Shown here piece by piece: positions 1 to 5,636 of a stretch of DNA of 5,790 nucleotides. The stretch is from Nitrospiraceae bacterium. GTDB taxonomy: Bacteria > Nitrospirota > Thermodesulfovibrionia > Thermodesulfovibrionales > UBA9159. Position numbers and translations under genes: made by a program. The notes under the pieces are model-generated. The model was not told the DNA's origin and ran no database searches. It saw nothing but the letters and a program-made list of their open reading frames with translations. How positions within the stretch are numbered: the first letter of the stretch is position 1; each line of letters starts with the position of its first letter. Location of the stretch: positions 1-5,790 of the forward strand of contig DMNE01000386.1 of assembly GCA_003453735.1 (NCBI GenBank). The letters run 5' to 3'.

Positions 1-553
1 CCCGGCAATCCATGTTACCGCCTCAGTATGGATGGGATGTGCGGCAAAAAGCATGGCCACTAGAATAAGGAGCAGAAAGGTATACGAGAGGCACTGAGGC
101 CCTCTTCTCCTTCAGGAAGCTCCGTATGATCAGAAATACAAGAGCTGACACACCACAATGAAAAAGAATGTTGACCAGATGAAAACCCCAGGGTTTCAGG
201 CCAAAGAGATAATAATTGACCATATAAAGAACGTGCATGAGGGGCCTGTAGTAATTCGAGATAATTGGCCCTGTCTGGAAACTCCAAACACTCTCGGAGA
301 ATATCGTCGGTATATTCCTTATATCCCTGATCCATGGATTCTTCAGTATCTGGTCCATATCGTCATACACAAAATCGCCGGAAAGGGCAGTGAAATAAAT
401 CGAGAATGAAAAGAGCACGATGACGAGCACAGGAAGAAGCCAGGTCGTTCTTAAGGCAGGATCATTAGAATCATTTGACTCGTTTGCCGAATGCGTTTTA
501 TCCGGTGCGACAGGCTTATGGCAAGCGCTTTTACTCTTCACAAGTTTCACCAC
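1..553 (-). pseudogene. 5' part of a GT-C/TMTC-like membrane protein gene, frameshifted and cut by the window edge
   Basis: The reading frame starts at GTG 553 with an AGGTGG ribosome binding site (569-564) ten bases upstream. The product has a polar N-terminus, a first membrane segment at about residues 39-57, then the motif FVYDDMDQIL (residues 61-70) with an acidic pair (D64, D65), NPWIRD (72-77), YYRPL (101-105) and further hydrophobic stretches near 103-119 and 126-143. This order is typical of bacterial GT-C-fold proteins related to eukaryotic TMTC O-mannosyltransferases, which usually end in TPR repeats; that part would lie outside the window. At about 76-80 the frame breaks. The original frame ends at a stop near 23, while the next frame reads LLLILVAMLFAAHPIHTEA and stays open to base 1. 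Removing one base from the AAAGG run (CCTTT on the gene strand) would rejoin them. This is either a true mutation or a sequencing error. Family assignment is fairly sure; the substrate is unknown. Confidence 0.8.
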
Positions 554-590
554 AATCTATTTTCCACCTACTTAACTCCAGCGATAAGTG

Positions 591-599
591 ATTATAGCA
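591..599 (-). promoter_or_regulatory. extended -10 promoter for the leftward membrane protein gene
   Basis: On the minus strand bases 599-591 read TGCTATAAT, a perfect TATAAT preceded by the TGn extension. No good -35 is present at the usual distance, as is common for extended -10 promoters. Transcription would begin near 584, leaving a leader of about 30 bases that contains the AGGTGG ribosome binding site at 569-564 before the GTG start at 553. Confidence 0.55.
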
Positions 600-630
600 G
601 AATTAAGGCGGAGATTCGGTATTCGTTCCT

Positions 631-682
631 GGGCGTACAGAATGTCGCTGAGGCTGTGCCTCTGCGACATTTATTATCGCCC
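631..682. repeat. 52-nt imperfect palindrome (long hairpin)
   Basis: Arms pair as follows: GGGCG (631-635) with CGCCC (678-682), then an internal loop, then AATGTCGC (641-648) with GCGACATT (664-671), a T/T mismatch (649/663), and GAGGC (650-654) with GCCTC (658-662) around the loop TGT. That gives 18 base pairs. There is no T-run directly after either arm, so it is not a classical intrinsic terminator, and no gene ends next to it. It could be a REP-like palindrome, a remnant of a mobile element, or a structured RNA upstream element on either strand. Confidence 0.7.
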
Positions 683-688
683 GTAACT

Positions 689-738
689 AACACAGGTCGA
701 AATTTGCCCTGTGTTTGGTTCCGCCAGCAACCCTGGCG
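689..738. repeat. two further hairpins next to the 52-nt palindrome
   Basis: AACACAGG (689-696) pairs perfectly with CCTGTGTT (708-715) around an 11-base loop. CGCCAG (722-727) pairs perfectly with CTGGCG (733-738) around a 5-base loop. They follow the larger palindrome within a few bases, so three stem-loops sit in about 108 bases. No tRNA-like or riboswitch consensus was recognised. Confidence 0.5.
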
Positions 739-1018
739 TAATCATGACCTCCGGCTGTGCGATGTACAGGAAGCTATACGTAACAAACGCATTTCGTTAC
801 CACGTCGATTTGCACTGTCCATGTCGAACTCTGCATTTTCGGTGAGGGCCCTTCGAACAGGTTTCGTCCCAGTTCTAATAAGAAACAACGGCAACAACTA
901 CATCCAGCAAGTCGCAATAATCACGGGAAGCTCTAATGCTGATTTCAGTCGCTGCATTTCATTTTTGAATCCGCAAAAGACTCTCGCTACCGCATTGAAA
1001 GAGGTACATTGAAGAATT

Positions 1019-1048
1019 TTGATGAAAATCGGGGATATCTGCTATTAT
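1019..1048 (+). promoter_or_regulatory. candidate sigma-70-type promoter upstream of the CsgG-family gene
   Basis: TTGATG (1019-1024, four of six consensus bases) is followed after 18 bases by TATTAT (1043-1048, five of six). The -10 is preceded by TGC (1040-1042), the extended -10 pattern. Transcription would start near 1055 and run through the small ORF at 1125 into the gene at 1249. A second TATAAT (1077-1082) lacks a matching -35. The assignment rests on sequence match only. Confidence 0.4.
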
Positions 1049-1077
1049 AAATGCATGTTTCAGGCAGCCATTTACTT

Positions 1078-1093
1078 ATAATATGAATATTAT
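1078..1093. promoter_or_regulatory. A+T-rich inverted repeat, possible operator
   Basis: ATAATAT (1078-1084) and ATATTAT (1087-1093) form a 7-bp dyad with a 2-base centre. It lies shortly after the predicted start of transcription (about 1055) and overlaps an alternative TATAAT at 1077-1082, where a dimeric repressor could act. Such dyads also arise by chance in A+T-rich DNA. Confidence 0.2.
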
Positions 1094-1124
1094 CATTACC
1101 CCATTTTCTTCAGCAGGTGTCTTC

Positions 1125-1193
1125 ATGGCAAGGAAAAAGCCTGTTGAGCAGTTACTTAAAATAGTTAAGATTTTGAAGGTGGCAGAAGCTTGA
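1125..1193 (+). pseudogene. very small ORF, possibly the start of a frameshifted gene
   Basis: ATG 1125 is preceded by AGGTG (1114-1118) with six bases of spacing and encodes 22 residues beginning MARKKPVEQLLKIVKIL, a basic amphipathic stretch. The frame ends at TGA 1191. In the next frame, just past the break, the DNA reads QKLEDDTINTGDDPIDIDKE, which is protein-like and runs straight into the ATG at 1249. The two halves could be one small protein broken by a one-base shift near 1174-1182, or the similarity to coding DNA may be accidental. A leader peptide ahead of the CsgG-family gene is another option. I do not recognise a family with certainty. Confidence 0.25.
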
Positions 1194-1248
1194 AGACGAT
1201 ACCATCAACACGGGAGACGACCCTATTGATATTGATAAGGAGATAACT

Positions 1249-2121
1249 ATGAAGACGAAACTACTAAGCATCATCGAAAGCCTCGGTATATTGTGTATCG
1301 GTGTGGCGCTGATGGCCGCACTTGGATACGCGGAATCCGGAGCTACGGAGCCGGTACTGGGAGGTTCAAATACCCCCGCAACCGGAGCTGCGGGCGGCGC
1401 CACTTCAGAGGGAGCCAGCAGCCAGCTCGAGCACTGCGATGAATCGCTCGGTACGATGGCCGTCGTGGAAGACCAGACTGCGCCGTGGTATGGGCAACTA
1501 GGACAGTATAAGCTCGGCTCCACTGTTCCTGTACTTCGTATGATGATCCAGCAGTCGAACTGTTTTGTTGTGGTCGAACGCGGCCGGGCGATGAACAACA
1601 TGATGCAAGAGCGTGCACTGGAGCAGAGCGGCGAGATGCGCGAGGGCAGCGGCTTCGGTAAAGGACAGCTTGTAGCCGCCGATTATACCATGAGCCCGTC
1701 AATTACTTTCAGTCAGAAAGGCACCGGAGGGGTGGGTGGCGCTCTGGGTGGATTGTTCGGCAGAGTAGCGGGTGTCGTGGCGGGCGGCCTGAAGTCGAAC
1801 GAGGCTTCCACTACGCTGCTTTTGATCGACAACCGCTCCGGTGTTCAACTAGCTGCAGCGGAGGGGAGCGCGAAGAACTTCGATTTCAATCTGGTTGGAG
1901 GGATGTTCGGCGGTGGGGCAGGCGGTGGCGCGGGCGCTTACACCAGTACGCCAGAGGGAAAGATTCTCACAGCCGCCTTCATGGATTCCTACAACAAACT
2001 GGTCAGGGCGGTGCGTAACTACAAGCCCCAAAGCGTTAAAGGTGGTCTCGGCACGGGCGGTCGACTCGGCGTGCAGGGGGGACAGACTCCGGCGTCGAAA
2101 GAGCTGCAAACCAACCATTAG
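1249..2121 (+). CDS. CsgG-family exported protein
   Basis: The ATG at 1249 is preceded by AAGGAG (1237-1242) six bases away, and no other start codon is available back to the upstream in-frame stop at 1174. Residues 1-28 form a signal peptide with a hydrophobic core and a GYA/E cleavage site. There is no lipobox cysteine, so unlike E. coli CsgG it is probably not a lipoprotein. The mature part begins with a Gly/Ala/Ser/Thr-rich linker (to about 60) and continues with CsgG-like blocks: NCFVVVERGRAMNNMMQE (104-121), GQLVAADYTMSPSITFS (139-155) and TTLLLIDNRSGVQLAAAEG (188-206). Glycine-rich insertions occupy 158-180 and 217-230, followed by TPEGKILTAAFMDSYNKLV (234-252) and a tail containing VKGGLGTGGRLGVQGG (263-278). 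CsgG proteins form outer-membrane export pores for curli subunits; this relative stands alone, without csgA, csgB, csgE or csgF nearby, so its cargo and even pore formation are unproven. At 290 residues it is close to CsgG in length. Confidence 0.85.
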   Translation: MKTKLLSIIESLGILCIGVALMAALGYAESGATEPVLGGSNTPATGAAGGATSEGASSQLEHCDESLGTMAVVEDQTAPWYGQLGQYKLGSTVPVLRMMIQQSNCFVVVERGRAMNNMMQERALEQSGEMREGSGFGKGQLVAADYTMSPSITFSQKGTGGVGGALGGLFGRVAGVVAGGLKSNEASTTLLLIDNRSGVQLAAAEGSAKNFDFNLVGGMFGGGAGGGAGAYTSTPEGKILTAAFMDSYNKLVRAVRNYKPQSVKGGLGTGGRLGVQGGQTPASKELQTNH

Positions 2122-2277
2122 GTCCCATGAACGAGGTGAGATGCCGATACGCGTTACTGTTGCATGGACTTTAAAACCCGTGCGGCAGTTCTGAAGCTCA
2201 GGTACGCCAGGAGCGTGGGCGGAAGGAGGGGACTCGGTGCTGCCGCTCAGGTCCAGCTCATGAACAAGTTCATCATC

Positions 2278-2385
2278 GCACTTCTGTTTAACTCCATCGA
2301 TCTTGAAATTCACAGCCGCTCCGGCTGCAGCCTTTGAAATGCCGACACCTTTTGAGACCTTCTCGCTAAGTTCTGTCTCTGTCAT
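2278..2385 (-). pseudogene. remnant of an HU-type DNA-binding protein gene (N-terminal part only)
   Basis: From ATG 2385, with a GAGAGGAG ribosome binding site seven bases upstream (minus strand, 2398-2391 region), the first 36 codons match the N-terminal helices of HU/IHF-family proteins: MTETEL, then GISKAAAGAAVN and IDGVKQK, the block that forms the dimer core. HU proteins continue with a turn, GFGTF and the RNPxTG DNA-binding arm within about 90 residues. None of these can be found here in any of the three frames. The frame itself stays open to 1849, but after about residue 36 its translation has no HU character and it runs antisense through the end of the CsgG-family gene. The best reading is an HU gene truncated by deletion or recombination, with the rest of the open frame accidental. 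It faces the CsgG-family gene tail-on and is divergent from hrpB. Confidence 0.65.
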
Positions 2386-2441
2386 GGCGCTCTCCTCTCA
2401 AAATGATGGATAATACTACCAGAAGCTTTTTGGGGAAGGAA

Positions 2442-2489
2442 CCTCGATCGCTTTAAAAGGGAAGAGTTGCCCATTCGCAGAGATCGAGG
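2442..2489. promoter_or_regulatory. 8-bp inverted repeat in the divergent HU-remnant/hrpB spacer
   Basis: CCTCGATC (2442-2449) and GATCGAGG (2482-2489) are perfect inverted copies 32 bases apart, centred near 2465 in the 158-bp spacer between the leftward HU start and the rightward hrpB start. Spaced arms like these could be a regulator-binding site shared by divergent promoters, or form a loose stem. No strong promoter is evident: TATTAT at 2496-2501 lacks a well-spaced -35. Confidence 0.25.
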
Positions 2490-2543
2490 ATAAGATATTA
2501 TTTGCTATGACGAATCAACAGAGCAAGGTGAGGCAACTGGGTA

Positions 2544-5075
2544 TTGAAAGATTGTCCGGTTGACGAGATACTTCCAGATCTAAAAAGGGCTCTAAAGGCA
2601 CATCACAGCGCGGTGCTGCATGCCCCGCCGGGAGCGGGAAAGACCACACGCGTTCCATTGGCGCTTCTCGACATAATCACGTCTGAAAAAGAGAAAATCG
2701 TGATGCTCGAACCGCGCAGGATCGCGGCAGTCTCCGCGGCGCGGTGGATGGCCCAGCTCCTTGGCGAAGATGTCGGAGATACGGTGGGGTATTCCATACG
2801 CTTCGACAGCCGTCTCTCTTCTAAAACCCGCATTGAGGTTGTGACTGAGGGCATTCTCACTCGCCGCATCCAGAGAGACCCCGGCCTCGAAGGGGTTTCC
2901 CTCGTGATTTTTGATGAGTTCCACACGCGGAGCATCCACACGGACCTTGCCCTCGCCCTCTGCCTAGACATCCGGAAGACACTGCGGGATGATCTCAATG
3001 TCCTTGTCATGTCCGCCACCCTCGACTGCGCGTCAGTGGCCTCTCTCTTGGGCGATGCACCGGTGATCTCTTCCGGGGGAAGACAGTATCACGTTGAAGA
3101 GAGGTACATTGAAGAAAAACAGGAAGGCCCTGTGGCAGCACGTATCACACAAGCGGTCCGTACCGCCTTGAGGGAAACAGAAGGCGATATCCTGGTCTTC
3201 CTACCTGGCTCGGGAGAGATCAGGGCCTGCGCCGATGCTCTGCTCCCGCTTGTCGAGGGAAAGGACAGCTTGTCTCTCCATCCCCTATTTGGCGATCTCC
3301 CCTTTGAGGAACAGGAGCGGGCGATCCTTCCCTCTGATAGGCGAAAAATTGTGCTCGCAACGAATATCGCCGAGACGAGTCTTACGATCAAGGGGATCGG
3401 TGTCGTGATCGACAGCGTTCTGGCCAGATCGCTCAGGCACGACCCGTCGCGGGGAATGAACCGGCTGGTGACCGCTACGATCTCGCGCGCCTCTGCTGAG
3501 CAGCGCAAGGGAAGGGCTGGCAGGCTTGGACCAGGTATGTGCTACCGTCTCTACAGTCGGGGTACCTTCAGGTCGATGGTTGCATTTGCTCCGCCCGAGA
3601 TTCTTGTCTCTGACCTCTCCTCGCTTGTCCTCGACCTAGCGGTCTGGGGAGTGAAGGACCCCTCGATGCTTTCATGGATGGACGCCCCTCCCCCGGCTGC
3701 TTGGGAAACGGCGAGAAGCCTGCTTTTCGATCTCAATGCCCTTGACTCCACAGGTGATGTCACTAGAGCGGGGCGCGCCATGTCGCTTTTCCCGCTCCAC
3801 CCACGGCTCGGTTGTCTCATGCTGAGGGCGGGGGACCTCGGTATTGCAGCTACCGGCGCCGACCTCGCTGCGCTTCTCTCTGAGCGCGATGTACTCAGAC
3901 GGATCTCCACCGGGTTTCACGAAAGGCTAGAGGCGGATATCGCAGTGAGGCTCGATATCCTTCGGGAATGGAGGAACGGCAAAAAAGTGCCAGACTATGC
4001 CGATCCCTGGGCGCTCCGCTCCGTTGACAGAACCGCAAAGCAGCTTCTGCGCCTCATGCTACCAGAGAAAGAATTGCCGGCAACCGACCCGGAGCGCGAG
4101 GCTGTCGGCCGTCTTCTCCTGACGGCATTTCCGGACAGATTGGGTCGCAGCCGCGATGAGGGCGACGGCAGGTTTGTGCTCTCCCAGGGAAGAGGGGTGA
4201 AACTTGCTGCGAAGTCAGCTCTCGGAAGGAGCCGCTTCGTTGTAGCAGTCAATATGGATGCAGGTGAGAAGAGCGAAGGGGTAGTGCATATCGGTGTTGA
4301 GGTAAGCGAGGAGTTGATCCGTCAGGAGTACGAGGGCCGCATTGAGACGGTGAAGCGCATCGAATGGGATGAAAGACAGGGGAGGATAGCCGCTACAAAG
4401 AAAGAACGAATCGGGGCCGTGACACTTTCGGTAAAGCCTTTTGTGCCTTCCGATGAGGAGACGATACCCGTGCTTTGCGATGTCCTGAGATCATCTCCCA
4501 GGCTGCTCGTCTTTGGCGAGGATGAGCGGCAGTTCCAGTGCCGCGTCCTGCTGATGAAGCGGACCTTTCCGGAAGAGGGATGGCCCGATCTTTCGGACGA
4601 GAGCCTGGCCGCAACTCCTGAGAAATGGCTCGCACCCTTTCTCGGCAATGTGCGGACAGTCCAGAACATAGCCAGGCTCGATCTCATGCCCGCATTACGA
4701 GCCCTGCTCTCGCGGGAACAGCGCCGCCTCCTCGATGAACGCGCCCCGGCCCTGATTGCCGTTCCGAGCGGCAGGCGGGCAGCGCTTGACTACCTTGTGG
4801 GAGAGACGCCGGTGCTCGCAGTGAAGCTCCAGGAGATGTTTGGCATGGCCGAGACGCCTGTCATTGCCGGAGGCAGCGTAAAGATTCTTCTACATCTCCT
4901 TTCTCCGGCCGGAAGACCGGTCCAAATCACGCAGGATCTGAAGGGGTTCTGGGATAAAGGCTACCAACAGGTAAAGAAAGAACTCAGGGGCCGTTATCCC
5001 AAACACCCGTGGCCCGATAATCCCTGGAGCGCAGTCCCGACAAGAGGGACCAGAAAGAAAAAGGACTCACGGTAG
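2544..5075 (+). CDS. hrpB: ATP-dependent helicase HrpB
   Basis: This is a full-length DEAH-box (superfamily 2) helicase of 843 residues, the normal length for HrpB. Helicase motifs in order: Walker A APPGAGKT (27-34), motif Ia LEPRRIAA (55-62), motif II DEFH (124-127; DEFH rather than DEAH is usual in HrpB), motif III SAT (157-159), motif IV LVFLPG (217-222), motif V ATNIAETSLT (272-281) and the arginine-rich motif VI QRKGRAGR (320-327). The HrpB-specific C-terminal part ends in GRYPKHPWPDNPWSAVPTR, closely like E. coli HrpB, followed by a basic tail. The start is TTG 2544: an in-frame stop at 2529 leaves no other start, and GTGAGG (2528-2533) lies ten bases upstream. The protein should be a cytoplasmic nucleic-acid-dependent NTPase. 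The physiological role of HrpB is poorly defined even in E. coli, unlike its paralogue HrpA. It appears to be transcribed alone; no gene overlaps its end. Confidence 0.97.
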   Translation: MKDCPVDEILPDLKRALKAHHSAVLHAPPGAGKTTRVPLALLDIITSEKEKIVMLEPRRIAAVSAARWMAQLLGEDVGDTVGYSIRFDSRLSSKTRIEVVTEGILTRRIQRDPGLEGVSLVIFDEFHTRSIHTDLALALCLDIRKTLRDDLNVLVMSATLDCASVASLLGDAPVISSGGRQYHVEERYIEEKQEGPVAARITQAVRTALRETEGDILVFLPGSGEIRACADALLPLVEGKDSLSLHPLFGDLPFEEQERAILPSDRRKIVLATNIAETSLTIKGIGVVIDSVLARSLRHDPSRGMNRLVTATISRASAEQRKGRAGRLGPGMCYRLYSRGTFRSMVAFAPPEILVSDLSSLVLDLAVWGVKDPSMLSWMDAPPPAAWETARSLLFDLNALDSTGDVTRAGRAMSLFPLHPRLGCLMLRAGDLGIAATGADLAALLSERDVLRRISTGFHERLEADIAVRLDILREWRNGKKVPDYADPWALRSVDRTAKQLLRLMLPEKELPATDPEREAVGRLLLTAFPDRLGRSRDEGDGRFVLSQGRGVKLAAKSALGRSRFVVAVNMDAGEKSEGVVHIGVEVSEELIRQEYEGRIETVKRIEWDERQGRIAATKKERIGAVTLSVKPFVPSDEETIPVLCDVLRSSPRLLVFGEDERQFQCRVLLMKRTFPEEGWPDLSDESLAATPEKWLAPFLGNVRTVQNIARLDLMPALRALLSREQRRLLDERAPALIAVPSGRRAALDYLVGETPVLAVKLQEMFGMAETPVIAGGSVKILLHLLSPAGRPVQITQDLKGFWDKGYQQVKKELRGRYPKHPWPDNPWSAVPTRGTRKKKDSR

Positions 5076-5117
5076 TCAGCGGATTCGTAGCAGGCAATCG
5101 TATAGCGGTCCGCGCGT

Positions 5118-5158
5118 CAGCGTTCAAACTGTTTATCACCGTTTGTGATGCCTCGCTG
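5118..5158 (+). terminator. weak stem-loop after hrpB, doubtful terminator
   Basis: CAGCG (5118-5122) can pair with CGCTG (5154-5158) and, inside it, CAAAC (5125-5129) with GTTTG (5141-5145). An alternative inner stem is ATCAC/GTGAT (5135-5139/5145-5149). The structure lies about 40 bases after the hrpB stop but is followed by AATTCTTAACTT, not a T-run, so intrinsic termination is uncertain. Confidence 0.25.
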
Positions 5159-5177
5159 AATTCTTAACTTCGGAATT

Positions 5178-5186
5178 TGTTATAAT
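5178..5186 (+). promoter_or_regulatory. extended -10 promoter for the 85-residue protein gene
   Basis: TGTTATAAT is a perfect TATAAT (5181-5186) with the TGn extension. Only a poor -35 candidate (around CTGAAT, 5156-5161) is present. Transcription would begin near 5193, giving a leader of about 34 bases before the ATG at 5227. This indicates that the small gene is transcribed separately from hrpB. Confidence 0.55.
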
Positions 5187-5226
5187 CCAATGTGATTAAG
5201 AGATAATCGGTGCGTATAAGTATAAA

Positions 5227-5484
5227 ATGAACGTCAACGAACATTTAAGGAATGCTATCTTTGAAGTAATAGACAACCAGATTAATGACAATAATCCGGT
5301 TGAGACGGCAATAACTTTAAAACGTCTGAGGGACGACGGTTATTCAGAATTTGAAGCCAGACAGCTCATGGGGCAAGCTGTTGCGGTTGAATTGTTTTGC
5401 ATAATAAAAAAACATGCTCCATTTCATGAGGCGAGGTATATAAGAAATCTAAAAAACCTGCCCAAAGAACCAGTAGAAACATGA
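5227..5484 (+). CDS. small uncharacterised protein, 85 aa
   Basis: The product is a compact, probably cytoplasmic, largely helical protein with no signal peptide or membrane segment. Visible features are NEHLRNAIFEVIDNQINDNN (4-23), NPVETAITLKRLRDDGYSE (23-41), then EARQLMGQAVAVELFCIIKK (43-62) and a PF..ARYIRNLKNLP ending (65-79). The pattern of an N-terminal helix, a DGYS-type turn, an EA..LMG..V.VELF helix and a YI..L..LP tail recalls short hypothetical proteins of Desulfobacterota-type genomes, but I cannot attach a function or a named domain. There is one cysteine (58), so no metal site is evident. The ATG at 5227 has no good Shine-Dalgarno sequence; the extended -10 just upstream and the absence of another plausible start still support it. 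The stop overlaps a following ATG (ATGA, 5481-5484), which could couple it to a downstream frame. Confidence 0.75.
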   Translation: MNVNEHLRNAIFEVIDNQINDNNPVETAITLKRLRDDGYSEFEARQLMGQAVAVELFCIIKKHAPFHEARYIRNLKNLPKEPVET

Positions 5485-5636
5485 ACCGCTTTCTCTATCG
5501 ATTGCCATTTCTCACAGCCGGTTTCGCCTGCAAACGCTCTTACACTGTTGCGGTGGAAAATATCAAAATCGAAGATGGGCCAATCCTGTTGGCAATATCG
5601 AAACGTCGGCGAGAAATGGGAATACCAGAGAACTAA
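5481..5636 (+). CDS. short ORF overlapping the 85-aa gene, doubtful
   Basis: The ATG overlaps the stop of the preceding gene in the ATGA arrangement typical of translational coupling, and the frame encodes 51 residues to TAA 5634. The translation starts MNRFLYRLPFLTAGFACKR and ends in a basic SKRRREMGIPEN. The hydrophobic-looking start could be read as a weak signal segment but is short and interrupted by arginines. No family is recognised. The overlap is the only real support, and the same DNA has longer open frames, so this may be chance. Confidence 0.2.
   Translation: MNRFLYRLPFLTAGFACKRSYTVAVENIKIEDGPILLAISKRRREMGIPEN

Larger units (their letters stand above)
600..1018. other. gene-free stretch with clustered hairpins
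   Basis: No convincing gene was found on either strand. A plus-strand frame is open from 491 to 1012, but it begins inside the leftward membrane protein gene, has no ribosome binding site, and its translation shows no recognisable motif or domain. Minus-strand frames are broken by stops every few tens of codons. What the stretch does hold is a run of inverted repeats between 631 and 738, and a weaker one (GTAAC 780-784 with GTTAC 796-800). It may be decayed coding DNA or a mobile-element remnant, but nothing identifies it. Confidence 0.5.

Noticed and set aside
631..682. Intrinsic terminator for a leftward or rightward gene
   Set aside because: The stem is strong, but neither side carries a T-run and no gene ends at it.
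491..1012. Plus-strand open frame of 173 codons
   Set aside because: It overlaps the real start of the leftward membrane protein gene, has no ribosome binding site, spans the hairpin cluster, and its translation shows no recognisable motif.
1849..2277. Continuation of the HU-like frame on the minus strand
   Set aside because: After about residue 36 there is no HU similarity and the frame runs antisense through the CsgG-family gene, whose opposite strand is G+C-rich and readily stays open by chance.
2507..2563. 18-codon leader-like ORF overlapping the hrpB start
   Set aside because: It has no close ribosome binding site and its peptide has no attenuator-type codon run; the overlap with the TTG start is probably accidental.
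2592..3019. Minus-strand open frames opposite hrpB (and others up to 4687)
   Set aside because: They are antisense shadows of a highly conserved G+C-rich helicase gene and their translations lack any domain.
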